In this document: positions 9,377 through 17,670 of the stretch, one piece after another
Layout of the letters: each line of letters begins with the position of its first letter
How positions within the stretch are numbered: position 1 is the stretch's first letter
Source of the DNA: Corticicoccus populi
GTDB taxonomy: Bacteria; Bacillota; Bacilli; Staphylococcales; Salinicoccaceae
Direction: 5' to 3'
Assembly: GCF_042686195.1 (NCBI RefSeq)
Contig: NZ_JBHUOQ010000001.1
Span: 186,001 to 250,000, forward strand
Length of the DNA: 64,000 bases
Notes under the pieces: model-generated
What the model saw: the letters and a program-made list of their open reading frames with translations, nothing else
Database searches by the model: none
What the model was told of the DNA's origin: nothing
Position numbers and translations under genes: made by a program

Positions 9377-9492
9377 ACCGGTTGTCATCTGAAATGATTC
9401 AGGCGCTCAGAGTTTCAGTGTAAAGAGAGATTGCTTGATTATTTGAGCTTTAAGACTATATAATATAGATTAATAGTTTTGAGGTGACTAAA

Positions 9493-9768
9493 ATGATTAT
9501 TTCTATACTGATTTATCTCGGTCTGTCGTTCGCAGTCATATACGGAATAAACTTCTTTAATCTCGCTTATGTGGATTATTCAGTGGCGAATATCCTGGTG
9601 ACATTTATCGCACTGGTACTTTTACGTGTGCTATACACAGTATTCATTAAGTTTATGAAAGTATTTTTATTTGCTGTAGTGTTTGTGCCGCTGGTCGGCC
9701 TGTTTGGATACTATATATATTCATATGTAACCGGTCAGCCGGTTGAAATGATTGCCTGGCCGTTTTAA
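9493..9768 (+). CDS. Small hydrophobic membrane protein, unknown function
   Basis: A 91-aa protein with three hydrophobic stretches (about residues 2-20, 30-50 and 56-80) and few charged residues. The ATG at 9493 is preferred, with GAGGTG 6 nt upstream; a GTG three codons earlier overlaps that motif. A clean terminator follows directly. I do not recognise a family; the codon use and signals look like a real gene. Confidence 0.65.
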   Translation: MIISILIYLGLSFAVIYGINFFNLAYVDYSVANILVTFIALVLLRVLYTVFIKFMKVFLFAVVFVPLVGLFGYYIYSYVTGQPVEMIAWPF

Positions 9769-9797
9769 GGACTCAATTTTTGAGTCCTGTTTTTTTG
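9768..9797 (+). terminator. Terminator after small membrane protein
   Basis: Stem AGGACTCA / TGAGTCCT followed by a run of seven T. It starts at the stop codon. Confidence 0.92.
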
Positions 9798-9848
9798 TCT
9801 TCTTTTTTGTGATATATTAAATTGAAAATGCATATTAAGGAGGTAGCC

Positions 9849-11042
9849 ATGAGTGGTTTAAACGAACCTGTCAGCTTCAAAGACCGCGTTCATGAGATTG
9901 ACGGTATCCGCGGCTTTGCTTTGCTGGGAATTTTAATGATGAATATTATGAGTTTCGCATCACCAATGATGCAGTACAGTATTGAGGGCAGAGAAAATAC
10001 ATTATTTACTTCAACTGCTGCAGATGAGGGTGTAATTATGTTCATCAATACATTTGTTACAGCTAATTTTTATACAATGTTTTCATTTTTATTCGGACTT
10101 GGATTTTATATATTTTTAACACGTGCCAATGAAAAAGGGCATCATGCCAATCGATTATTTATCAGAAGAATCATATTACTGCTGTTGTTCGGCCTGATGC
10201 ACGGTATTTTACTGTGGTACGGAGATATTCTTTGGACATATGCTGTTGCCGGGATATTTCTTCTGTTGTTTTATAAGCTGTCGCCGAAGACAAACCTGAT
10301 TACGGGTATTGTCATCTTATCTGCAGGGACTGTTTTCACACTGTTGATTGCCGGGTTGGGTTCTATGATGGGTGACATCGAAGGGACTTCAAGCTTCAGA
10401 TTATGGTTTGATATGCAGGAGACAATTTTAAACGGCAGTTATATAGATGTGATTATTATGAACAGCAGTATTATGACCTTAATGCTGTTCCAGGCATTTG
10501 TAACTGTACCGAACGTACTGGCAATGTTTTTAATCGGTTTATATGCAGCTCAGAAAGGAATATTTCAAAACCTTGATGCCCATCGCACTTTAATTAACAG
10601 AACAGCTGTCATCGGCCTTTCTGTCGGGCTTCCAGTGAAAATTTTAAGCGGCTACGGTCTCACATACGGCGGTATGGATCCGTTCTGGTCATCCATCGGT
10701 ATTCTCGCAAATACACTCGGCGGTCCTTTAATGGCGCTTTCGTACATTGCACTCTTTATCATTATTGCAAGAAAGACAAAAGTGTTTGTGAAACTCCTTC
10801 AGCCGGTGGGGCAGATGGCTCTGACAAATTATATTTCCCAGACTGTCATTATGCTCATTATCTTTTACGGTTTTAACTTTTTCAACCAGGTGTCACCGGT
10901 ATGGTTTATTCCGATTGTGATATCAGTGTTTATATTCCAAATCGGATTCAGTCATATATGGATGCGTATCTTCAGATACGGTCCTCTTGAGTGGCTGTGG
11001 CGTTCATTTACGTATCTTAAATTGATGCCGATTAAAAGATAA
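9849..11042 (+). CDS. DUF418 family membrane protein (YeiB-like)
   Basis: A 397-aa polytopic membrane protein with about nine to ten TM helices. The N-terminal 'IDGIRGFALLGILMMNI' segment and the C-terminal DUF418 region, with 'NYISQT' near residue 345 and a final 'RYGPLEWLWRSFTY', are diagnostic of the YeiB/DUF418 family. Members are thought to be acyltransferase- or transporter-like, but no reaction is established. The ATG at 9849 follows AAGGAGGT by 5 nt. The gene lies ahead of a peptide-resistance module but is separated from it by a terminator. Confidence 0.85.
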   Translation: MSGLNEPVSFKDRVHEIDGIRGFALLGILMMNIMSFASPMMQYSIEGRENTLFTSTAADEGVIMFINTFVTANFYTMFSFLFGLGFYIFLTRANEKGHHANRLFIRRIILLLLFGLMHGILLWYGDILWTYAVAGIFLLLFYKLSPKTNLITGIVILSAGTVFTLLIAGLGSMMGDIEGTSSFRLWFDMQETILNGSYIDVIIMNSSIMTLMLFQAFVTVPNVLAMFLIGLYAAQKGIFQNLDAHRTLINRTAVIGLSVGLPVKILSGYGLTYGGMDPFWSSIGILANTLGGPLMALSYIALFIIIARKTKVFVKLLQPVGQMALTNYISQTVIMLIIFYGFNFFNQVSPVWFIPIVISVFIFQIGFSHIWMRIFRYGPLEWLWRSFTYLKLMPIKR

Positions 11043-11055
11043 TACTATAACAGTG

Positions 11056-11092
11056 GTTCAGTTTCATTTATAATGAAGCTGAATCTTTTTTT
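11056..11092 (+). terminator. Terminator between the DUF418 gene and the response regulator
   Basis: Stem GTTCAGTTTCAT / ATGAAGCTGAAT (G-U pairs) with seven to eight T directly after. The regulator start at 11106 is only 14 nt beyond, so the regulator is expressed either by read-through or from a promoter inside the DUF418 gene. Confidence 0.85.
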
Positions 11093-11105
11093 GGATGTGG
11101 GGATA

Positions 11106-11783
11106 ATGCAGAAACTATTTATCATAGAAGATGATGAAGTATTAATGGAAGAATTAAAAACACGGTTCAGTGAGTGGGACTGTGAAGTTCAGGGTGTCCG
11201 GGATTTCGGTAATGTGGTTCAGGAGTTTATCGATGCAGGACCGGACCTTGTAATTATTGATGTGACGCTGCCGAAATACGACGGTTTTTACTGGTGCCGT
11301 ATGATCCGGAATATTTCGAGTCTGCCGATTATATTTTTATCTTCCCGTAACCATCCGACGGATATGGTGATGAGTATGCAGATGGGGGCGGATGATTTTG
11401 TGCAGAAACCGTTTAATTTTGAAGTGCTGGTCGCGAAAGTCCAGGCGATGCTCAGACGGGCCTACGAATATCAGAATCAGAGCATTGATGTTTTTAAGTT
11501 CAGAGATGCGGTATTTAATTTTAAAAAGCTGACAGTAGTGAAGGGTGAGGTCACCATCGAACTCACTAAAAATGAATCGAAAATACTGTCGATATTAGCG
11601 GGAGATGTCAATCAGGCTGTCAGCCGTGAACAGCTGATTGAGCAGTTATGGGATGATTCAAAATTTATCAGTGATAACACGCTGACTGTCAATGTGAACA
11701 GAATCCGTAAGAAGCTGGAAGAAATCGGTCTCGAATCGGCCATTGTCACAAAGACCGGTCTCGGCTATATATTGAAGGAGTAA
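11106..11783 (+). CDS. BceR/GraR-type response regulator (OmpR family)
   Basis: A 225-aa transcriptional regulator of a cell-envelope stress system. Receiver domain (1-115): acidic pair D9/D10, phospho-acceptor D52 in IIDVTLP, S79/S80 and K101 in QKPF. The C-terminal OmpR-type winged helix (about 130-225) contains 'TVNVNRIRKKL', the recognition helix. Kinase, ABC ATPase and permease follow, the fixed order of Bce modules (BceRS-BceAB, GraRS-VraFG, BraRS-VraDE). The start at 11106 is set by GTGGGGA 5 nt upstream. Its target promoter is presumably that of the ABC genes downstream. Confidence 0.92.
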   Translation: MQKLFIIEDDEVLMEELKTRFSEWDCEVQGVRDFGNVVQEFIDAGPDLVIIDVTLPKYDGFYWCRMIRNISSLPIIFLSSRNHPTDMVMSMQMGADDFVQKPFNFEVLVAKVQAMLRRAYEYQNQSIDVFKFRDAVFNFKKLTVVKGEVTIELTKNESKILSILAGDVNQAVSREQLIEQLWDDSKFISDNTLTVNVNRIRKKLEEIGLESAIVTKTGLGYILKE

Positions 11784-11787
11784 TGAT

Positions 11788-12780
11788 ATGTACATAAAAG
11801 AACGTCTCCCGTGGATTATTTTGTTTTTAATGTTCAATGCATCCATACTTGTCATTGGTTTAATCGACAGTTCAATTCCTGATCTTTCTGTTATGTATGT
11901 CATCATGATTAATACTTTAATGCTCGTCATTTTTATCATTTGGGATTATATGAGGCAGCGGAATTTTTATTCAGATATTAAAAACTTAAATGTACCCGAT
12001 GATATCGACGGTCATCATTATGCGAATACATCACTCCAGCGCGAAGTTCATGACAGTCTCCGCCGGCTGAAACAGAGTCATGAGGAACTGATTCTCACAG
12101 AGTCGAAGAAAACACGTGAAAATCTGGATGAACTGACGCGCTTTGTCCACGATATGAAAATGCCGTTAACAACAATGCATCTGATGATTCAGGATGTTGA
12201 ACCGGTACAGCGGGAAAAACTTCTCGCGGAGATGGGTCGGCTTGAAGAAATGCTGAATGAAATTCTTTATGTGAAACGACTGCCGAACATTAAAAATGAT
12301 CTGTACTTTGAAGATGTATCGCTTGAAATACTTTTAAATCATTCGATAAAAAAGCTGCGTCATATATGTATGAGTAAGGGGATTGGTTTTGATGTCGTTA
12401 CGGATGTTGACACAGTAGAGTCCGATGTAAAGTGGCTGCAGTTTATCATCGACCAGCTGCTCTCAAACAGCGTCAAATATTCGGAAAACAGCACGATAGA
12501 AATCAGTACGTATCATGATTCCGGATATGATTATATTAAAATCAGAGACTTCGGCCGCGGCATTAAACCTGAAGATATTAAGCGGATATTTGATTCAGGT
12601 TTTACGTCAACCAGTGATCATGACGACAGTCATGCAACAGGAATGGGTCTTTATTTGACGAAAAATGTGGCAGATGTTTTAAATATTAATGTTGATGTGT
12701 CGTCGGTGTACGGTGAGGGGACCACTGTGACACTTACGTTTTCGAAACAGAATACATTTAACCAAATCACTTCTATGTGA
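11788..12780 (+). CDS. BceS/GraS-type intramembrane-sensing histidine kinase
   Basis: A 330-aa kinase with two TM helices (about residues 9-27 and 34-53) joined by a loop of only a few residues, so it lacks an extracellular sensor domain. In this family the cognate ABC permease does the sensing. Phospho-acceptor H121 is in FVHDMKMPL, N227 in the N-box QLLSNSVKYS, G1 in RDFGRGI and G2 in GMGLYLTKN. It follows the regulator by 4 nt. The stop codon lies inside a perfect terminator stem that separates the two-component genes from the ABC genes. Confidence 0.92.
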   Translation: MYIKERLPWIILFLMFNASILVIGLIDSSIPDLSVMYVIMINTLMLVIFIIWDYMRQRNFYSDIKNLNVPDDIDGHHYANTSLQREVHDSLRRLKQSHEELILTESKKTRENLDELTRFVHDMKMPLTTMHLMIQDVEPVQREKLLAEMGRLEEMLNEILYVKRLPNIKNDLYFEDVSLEILLNHSIKKLRHICMSKGIGFDVVTDVDTVESDVKWLQFIIDQLLSNSVKYSENSTIEISTYHDSGYDYIKIRDFGRGIKPEDIKRIFDSGFTSTSDHDDSHATGMGLYLTKNVADVLNINVDVSSVYGEGTTVTLTFSKQNTFNQITSM

Positions 12781-12807
12781 CAAAACTGTCACATAGAAGT
12801 ATTTTTT
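12769..12807 (+). terminator. Perfect terminator overlapping the kinase stop codon
   Basis: A 14-bp perfect stem ACTTCTATGTGACA / TGTCACATAGAAGT with an AAAC loop, followed by A and six T. The kinase TGA is part of the 5' arm. The ABC genes downstream therefore need their own, probably regulator-controlled, promoter in 12808-12870. Confidence 0.95.
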
Positions 12808-12878
12808 GTGAGGAGAATCGAGGGATAATCACTAAAAAGCAGTGTAAAGTGGAGTTAAAGATTACAGGAGGCGTGATT

Positions 12879-13640
12879 ATGCTATTAGAAGCTAAAGATA
12901 TAAGAAAGAATTTCGGCAGTAAATTAAATCGTACTGAAGTATTAAAAGGAATTGATTTTGGACTTGAGAAGGGTGAATTTGTATCTATTATGGGACCTTC
13001 CGGTTCGGGTAAAACGACAATGCTTAACGTGCTCAGCTCCATCGACCGTGTATCCAGCGGTTCAATTATGATCGGCGGAGAGGATTTTACCAAGTTGAAG
13101 GATAAAAGACTCGCAGACTTCAGAAAAAATGAACTCGGATTTATTTTCCAGGAATATAATCTGCTTGACACTTTGACGGTAAAAGAAAATATACTGCTTC
13201 CGTTGTCCATCCGGAAAATGTCTAAAAAAGAAGCGGACCGACAGTTTGAAAGTACTGCAGGACAGCTCGGGATTGAGGATTTAAAAGATAAATATCCAGC
13301 TCAGATTTCCGGTGGTCAGCAGCAGCGGACAAGTGCTGCACGTGCGTTTATCCACCAGCCGAAAATTATTTTCGCAGATGAGCCGACAGGGGCACTGGAT
13401 TCAAAATCTGCGAGTGAGCTGCTTTTAAAATTAAAAGAGATGAATGAAGAAATGGATACCAGCATTTTGATGGTGACACATGATGCGACAGCTGCAAGTT
13501 ACTCTGAACGGGTGGTATTTTTGAAAGACGGAAATATTTATTCTTCTTTATCACGCGGGGAGAAATCCCAGGAAGCGTTCTACAAAGAAGTCATGGATAC
13601 ACAGCGTGTACTGGGTGGTGTTTTAGATGAGTCTAAATAG
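12879..13640 (+). CDS. Bce/Vra-type ABC transporter ATP-binding protein
   Basis: A 253-aa ATPase of the MacB/BceA class: Walker A GPSGSGKTT near residue 42, Q-loop FIFQEYN, signature ISGGQQQR near 145, Walker B IIFADEPTGALDSK and the H-loop MVTHD. It powers a detoxification transporter that frees lipid II-cycle intermediates from peptide antibiotics (family knowledge). The ATG follows ACAGGAGGCG; the earlier in-frame codons run through the terminator and are unlikely to be used. It overlaps the permease gene by 14 nt. Confidence 0.93.
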   Translation: MLLEAKDIRKNFGSKLNRTEVLKGIDFGLEKGEFVSIMGPSGSGKTTMLNVLSSIDRVSSGSIMIGGEDFTKLKDKRLADFRKNELGFIFQEYNLLDTLTVKENILLPLSIRKMSKKEADRQFESTAGQLGIEDLKDKYPAQISGGQQQRTSAARAFIHQPKIIFADEPTGALDSKSASELLLKLKEMNEEMDTSILMVTHDATAASYSERVVFLKDGNIYSSLSRGEKSQEAFYKEVMDTQRVLGGVLDESK

Positions 13641-15579
13641 TCTGATCGTAAAAAACTTCTTTAAAAATCTGAAAAACTACGGATTATATATATTCTCGCT
13701 TATTTTCAGTGTGGCACTTTATTTCTCACTGCTGCTGTTGTCAAAAGACCAGTCTGCAAGTGAAGAGATTTCTTCAAGCACCGGACTTGGTGCAATGTTT
13801 ACTGTCGGTTCTGTGCTGACACTCATTATTATTGTGATGTTTGTATGCTTTGCCAATATGATTTTCATCAAGCGCCGTCATAAGGAACTTGCATTATTCC
13901 AGCTTGTCGGTATGAATAAAATGAAGATTTTCCGTATTCTTGCTCTTGAAAATGCATTAATGTATTTCGGAAGTTTAATAGCGGGAATCGGTGTCGGTGT
14001 ACTCATTTCAAGACTGTTTATGATGGTTTTACTAAAAGTAATGAGAGTCGATATGGAAGTGAGTCTTTTATTCTCAGGGAGTGCAGTCATTCAGACAGCC
14101 CTGGTATTTATCGCGATATTTGTTGTTTTAATGGTACAGAATTATTTATTTTTAAGAGGGAAGAAACTAATTGATCTTTTGAAACTCGGACGGACTTCAG
14201 AGCAGAAGGTCAAAGCATTTGGTGCCGGTACTGTCATATTCGGTATCATTGGTATTTTGATGATTGGAACAGGATATTATTTATCAACAATTATGTTTGA
14301 TTCAGCAATCGGGAACCCAATATTTCTATTCATCCTGATGCCGTTAATACTGTTTCTGACCATTGCAGGAACCTATATTACGTTTAAATGTTCAGTGGCA
14401 TTTATATTGAACATGATCCGTAAACGTAAGGGCGGACATGTCAATGTGAACGATGTACTGTCAACGACAAGTATTATGTTCAAAATGAAATCCAACTCAT
14501 TCCTGCTGACAGTCATCACCACACTGACCGCATTGAGCATCAGTCTGATGTCAATGGCGTATATTTCATATTATTCTGTGGACTCTCAGATAGAAAATTT
14601 ATATCCGTATGACTATACTTTCATGAATGAAGAAGATTATGATTTCTATACATCATTACTTGAAGATAATGATATTGAAGTCACACCACAGGTGAAGAAC
14701 TTTATTCATTATGAGGTGAAAGAAGGCGGTGCAGTAACCTTCAGCGGTGCCGGGGGCAATAACCAGATGACTGACGGCAGTGGAGCGAGTTTAGTTACCA
14801 TCAGTGAAAATGAGGTTGATGATTTTGATGTCGCTGAGAATGAAGTTTACATCACTGGTATTAATTCACTAATGGAGACATTCATGGAGTTTAACACTGG
14901 TGAAATCATGACATTCATGGATGGAGAAGGGTTCGAACGTTCTGTAGAAGTGGTTGATATCACTGATGGAAGTGTACTTCCTACACAGTCGACATTCGGT
15001 ATGCCGGTAGCTGTAGTAGATGACACTGTTTATCAGGAAATGGAAGAGAATGTGCCGGTGAGAAATACAGAATTTGAATATCCAACAGAACTTTATGCGC
15101 TTGATATTACAGATGGCGACAATGAATCAGTACTGGAGCTGATGGATAGTGAAGAAAACCCGCCGTTTGAATCAAAACAAATATCTTATACAGCCATGTT
15201 TGAGTCAATCGGCCTTACCATGTTCATCGTCGGCTTTGTCGGCTTCAGTTTCCTACTGACTTCAGGATGTATACTGTACTTCAAGCAGATCGGCGAGTGT
15301 GAAGATGAAAAAGGATCGTATAAAGTACTGAGAAAACTTGGTTTCAGTGAAAATGAAATCATCCGCGGACTGTCACTTAAAATGGTAATCACGTTCGGAA
15401 TCCCGCTTGTTATCGGACTCGGACACACCTATTTCGCGGTGAAGGCAGGCTGGTTCATATTCGGAACCGAGCTGTGGACTCCGATGCTGACAGTAATGGT
15501 TGTCTACACGATACTGTACTCAATCTTTGCCCTCCTTTCACTTGGATACTACAAAAAAGTCGTGAGACAAAGCCTGTAA
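13627..15579 (+). CDS. Bce/Vra-type ABC transporter permease (FtsX-like, large extracellular domain)
   Basis: A 650-aa permease with the ten-TM BceB/VraE/VraG layout: TM1 near residue 18, TM2-4 by 165, further helices at about 200-320, an extracellular acidic domain of roughly 200 residues at about 330-525, then three C-terminal TM helices. FtsX-type segments flank the domain. In this family the extracellular domain contacts the antibiotic-target complex and the permease signals to the kinase. Which peptide is recognised (bacitracin, nisin or host peptides) cannot be read from the sequence. No transcription terminator follows at once; the 92-bp repeats do. Confidence 0.92.
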   Translation: MSLNSLIVKNFFKNLKNYGLYIFSLIFSVALYFSLLLLSKDQSASEEISSSTGLGAMFTVGSVLTLIIIVMFVCFANMIFIKRRHKELALFQLVGMNKMKIFRILALENALMYFGSLIAGIGVGVLISRLFMMVLLKVMRVDMEVSLLFSGSAVIQTALVFIAIFVVLMVQNYLFLRGKKLIDLLKLGRTSEQKVKAFGAGTVIFGIIGILMIGTGYYLSTIMFDSAIGNPIFLFILMPLILFLTIAGTYITFKCSVAFILNMIRKRKGGHVNVNDVLSTTSIMFKMKSNSFLLTVITTLTALSISLMSMAYISYYSVDSQIENLYPYDYTFMNEEDYDFYTSLLEDNDIEVTPQVKNFIHYEVKEGGAVTFSGAGGNNQMTDGSGASLVTISENEVDDFDVAENEVYITGINSLMETFMEFNTGEIMTFMDGEGFERSVEVVDITDGSVLPTQSTFGMPVAVVDDTVYQEMEENVPVRNTEFEYPTELYALDITDGDNESVLELMDSEENPPFESKQISYTAMFESIGLTMFIVGFVGFSFLLTSGCILYFKQIGECEDEKGSYKVLRKLGFSENEIIRGLSLKMVITFGIPLVIGLGHTYFAVKAGWFIFGTELWTPMLTVMVVYTILYSIFALLSLGYYKKVVRQSL

Positions 15580-15604
15580 TTTCCTGTTTTGCTCACGGGG
15601 CGGT

Positions 15605-15880
15605 ACAGATGCTCTGGAATTATGACATCTGTGCCGTTTCACACCGGGAAACGCTTTGGATGAATGAAGTTCACCCTAGCTGTGTCGCACCACGCTACAG
15701 GTATCCTGAAATTATGGAATCCGTGTCGTTTCACGCCGGGAAACGTTACAGAATAATGAAGGTCACCCTAGCTGTGTCGCACCACGCTACAGCTACCCTG
15801 GAATTATGACATCTGTGCCGTTTCACACCGGGAAACGCTTTGGATGAATGAAATCCACCCAACCTGTGGCGGGACATCAT
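15605..15880. repeat. Three tandem copies of a 92-bp intergenic repeat
   Basis: Units begin at 15605, 15697 and 15789, exactly 92 nt apart, each opening with ACAG then a CTGGAATTATG-like block. Copies 1 and 3 are nearly identical over their first 60 nt, while copy 2 differs there. Copies 1 and 2 share their last 30 nt and copy 3 diverges. Each unit can fold two hairpins: CGTTTC-7 nt-GAAACG, and TAGC-T-GTG...CAC-GCTA. The short frames running through it (111, 68 and 77 codons) follow the repeat, lack ribosome binding sites and are not genes. The repeats fill almost the whole 348-bp gap between the convergent permease and C45 genes. Confidence 0.9.
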
Positions 15881-15881
15881 C

Positions 15882-15929
15882 AAAAAAGCGTAACGTCGAG
15901 GAGCAATTCCTCAATGTTACGCTCTTTTT
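15882..15929. terminator. Bidirectional terminator between repeats and C45 gene
   Basis: Stem AGCGTAACGTCGAGG / CCTCAATGTTACGCT (two weak pairs), with six A on the left and a T-run on the right, so it can work for both strands. The right edge touches the stop codon of the minus-strand gene. Confidence 0.85.
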
Positions 15930-16965
15930 ATTTACGTTTCCAGTCGGCCCGGGTGAAGGGAAGGTCAGTGTCGATTTCGCTTGTAATTCGAGAGGGGATG
16001 GACGTGTCACCGCCGAGCCAGGCGCCGAAGTCGAAGTGGTTGAAACCGCCGCTTCCGATTCGGATGTCTGTCGTTAAATGATTCTTGTCGTAATATGACG
16101 TGTGGATCGTTCCCGACCAGCTCCGATAGTTGTCGACATAGAGGCCGTGGTCTTTATTCGAAAATAAATCCAAAAGTTTCGCTTTTTCAGGCGCCTTGAT
16201 GTCCTTCACGATATCGAGGCGTTCTTTGGATTCTTTAACGTAGCGCCTGTTCTCTTCTGTCATGCCGAGATAATGGTTGGTACATACATGATCATTCCGG
16301 AAGACGACATTTCTCGATGACGCTTCCGCGATGAAGGAGTCATTATTTTTATCCTGAATGATATAGCTGAAGCCGCCGCGGTGGGGCAGTGATTTGAGTA
16401 AATGCCGGGCATCATCCGCTGTTTTGCATAATTCGAGAATGAAACGCGAAATGATGAAACATGTGAAACCGTCAAACGGTGCTTTCCGGTTCATAAAGTT
16501 GTAGGCGGAGACAAGACCGTGTTCGTTCATGCCGTCCATCCGCCCGGTGACTCTTGAAGCGGGACCGATGTGCGCGTAACCGTGGTCCGGCTTAAACAGT
16601 TTATAGATGCCGTCATAAGTATTCGGATGATAGTCATAGTTTCTGATAAAATGCTGCGGGTCAAAGTACACACTGCAGCCGGAGTTTTTCGGGCTGATTC
16701 TATAGTGTGCGAGATTCAGTAAAACCTCGTGGTCTGTTAAATCGAGACTGTCTTTTAAGCCCATGAGTTCTTCCCAGATATGAGGCGCAAAGTGCTGATA
16801 GATGCTTTTTGTTTCGTTATAATCGAGGTTGAATTTCGGACGGCGCTTGATCCATTCAAACGCACGGTTTTCCATATAAAATGTCTGTTTTAATTCCGCA
16901 CCCTGCTGCACACCATAATCATAGTGGCTGCCGCGGAATGTATTGATGCTGACTTCAATGTTCAT
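15928..16965 (-). CDS. C45 family autoproteolytic acyltransferase/hydrolase (Ntn-hydrolase)
   Basis: A 345-aa member of the acyl-CoA:6-aminopenicillanic acid acyltransferase-like (peptidase C45) family. These are made as proenzymes that cut themselves before a Cys, which then becomes the N-terminal nucleophile. That residue is probably C97 in SGCSVYF, followed by 'IRNYDYH', the typical RN(Y/F)D motif. The substrate is probably an amide or N-acyl compound; it is unknown. The gene is second in a two-gene minus-strand unit, 14 nt after the histidine phosphatase. No signal peptide, so cytoplasmic. Confidence 0.82.
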   Translation of the reverse strand: MNIEVSINTFRGSHYDYGVQQGAELKQTFYMENRAFEWIKRRPKFNLDYNETKSIYQHFAPHIWEELMGLKDSLDLTDHEVLLNLAHYRISPKNSGCSVYFDPQHFIRNYDYHPNTYDGIYKLFKPDHGYAHIGPASRVTGRMDGMNEHGLVSAYNFMNRKAPFDGFTCFIISRFILELCKTADDARHLLKSLPHRGGFSYIIQDKNNDSFIAEASSRNVVFRNDHVCTNHYLGMTEENRRYVKESKERLDIVKDIKAPEKAKLLDLFSNKDHGLYVDNYRSWSGTIHTSYYDKNHLTTDIRIGSGGFNHFDFGAWLGGDTSIPSRITSEIDTDLPFTRADWKRK

Positions 16966-16979
16966 ATTTAAAACTCCAG

Positions 16980-17540
16980 TTAGTGTGTTTTGATGTTTAC
17001 ATCTGTGACTTTGTAGAGTTCGCCGTCACTTTCAAGTATTGAAACAGAACAGTTATCAAGTTTTGTGAACACAAGGTCCACTTCATCTGTGAATAAAGTA
17101 AGGATTGCCTTAATGATCCGGGAATGAGCTGTCGCTATGACAATCTCATTTGTATAATTCCGGTCGATAAAGTCAATGACACTGCGTGCACGATTTAAGA
17201 GTTCTTCGGGTGTTTCTGCACCCGGCAGATCGCCTTCAGGGTAGCGGAGGCGTATGTTTTCAATGTGGTCACCTTCAAACGGGCCGAAGGACTGTTCCAT
17301 TAAATCGTCGAGACATTTAATCGGCAGCCGGTGATTTTCATTAATCGTCTCACCGGTTTTATATGCGCGGGACAGCGGACTCGATAAAAACCGGTCAATA
17401 TGTACATTTTTAAAATAATCACGTGCAAAATCAGCCTGTTTAAGGCCATCGGAATTTAACGGGATATCGCTTGACCCCTGCAGTTTTAATGCGGAATTAT
17501 AATCTGTCACGCCGTGGCGGACCAAATATATTTTAGTCAT
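16980..17540 (-). CDS. Histidine phosphatase family protein (phosphoglycerate mutase-like)
   Basis: A 186-aa small branch-2 histidine phosphatase. The N-terminal LVRHGVTDYN carries the phospho-accepting H9 with R8; 'LSSPLSRAYKTGE' supplies the second Arg; E in 'MEQSFGPFEG' is the likely acid; and 'ATAHSRIIKAIL' holds the second His (H-S in place of the more common H-G). Such proteins act on varied phosphate esters (phosphosugars, nucleotides, alpha-ribazole-P), so the substrate is open. First gene of the unit with the C45 hydrolase. Confidence 0.85.
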   Translation of the reverse strand: MTKIYLVRHGVTDYNSALKLQGSSDIPLNSDGLKQADFARDYFKNVHIDRFLSSPLSRAYKTGETINENHRLPIKCLDDLMEQSFGPFEGDHIENIRLRYPEGDLPGAETPEELLNRARSVIDFIDRNYTNEIVIATAHSRIIKAILTLFTDEVDLVFTKLDNCSVSILESDGELYKVTDVNIKTH

Positions 17541-17670
17541 CTTATCACCTCATAAACTTTATGAGTATATGATAACATTCAAAGTGGATAATCATATATA
17601 ATTTAAATTGAACGTATTAAAATATTTGAAATTTTATTTAGTATTATAATGACAGAAAGGATATGTGAAT

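Noticed and set aside
15605..15880. CRISPR array
   Set aside because: Units are contiguous 92-nt copies with no unique spacers, and no cas genes are near.
15474..16081. Short frames over the 92-bp repeats (111, 68 and 77 codons)
   Set aside because: They follow the repeat periodicity, have no ribosome binding sites and overlap the permease and C45 genes.
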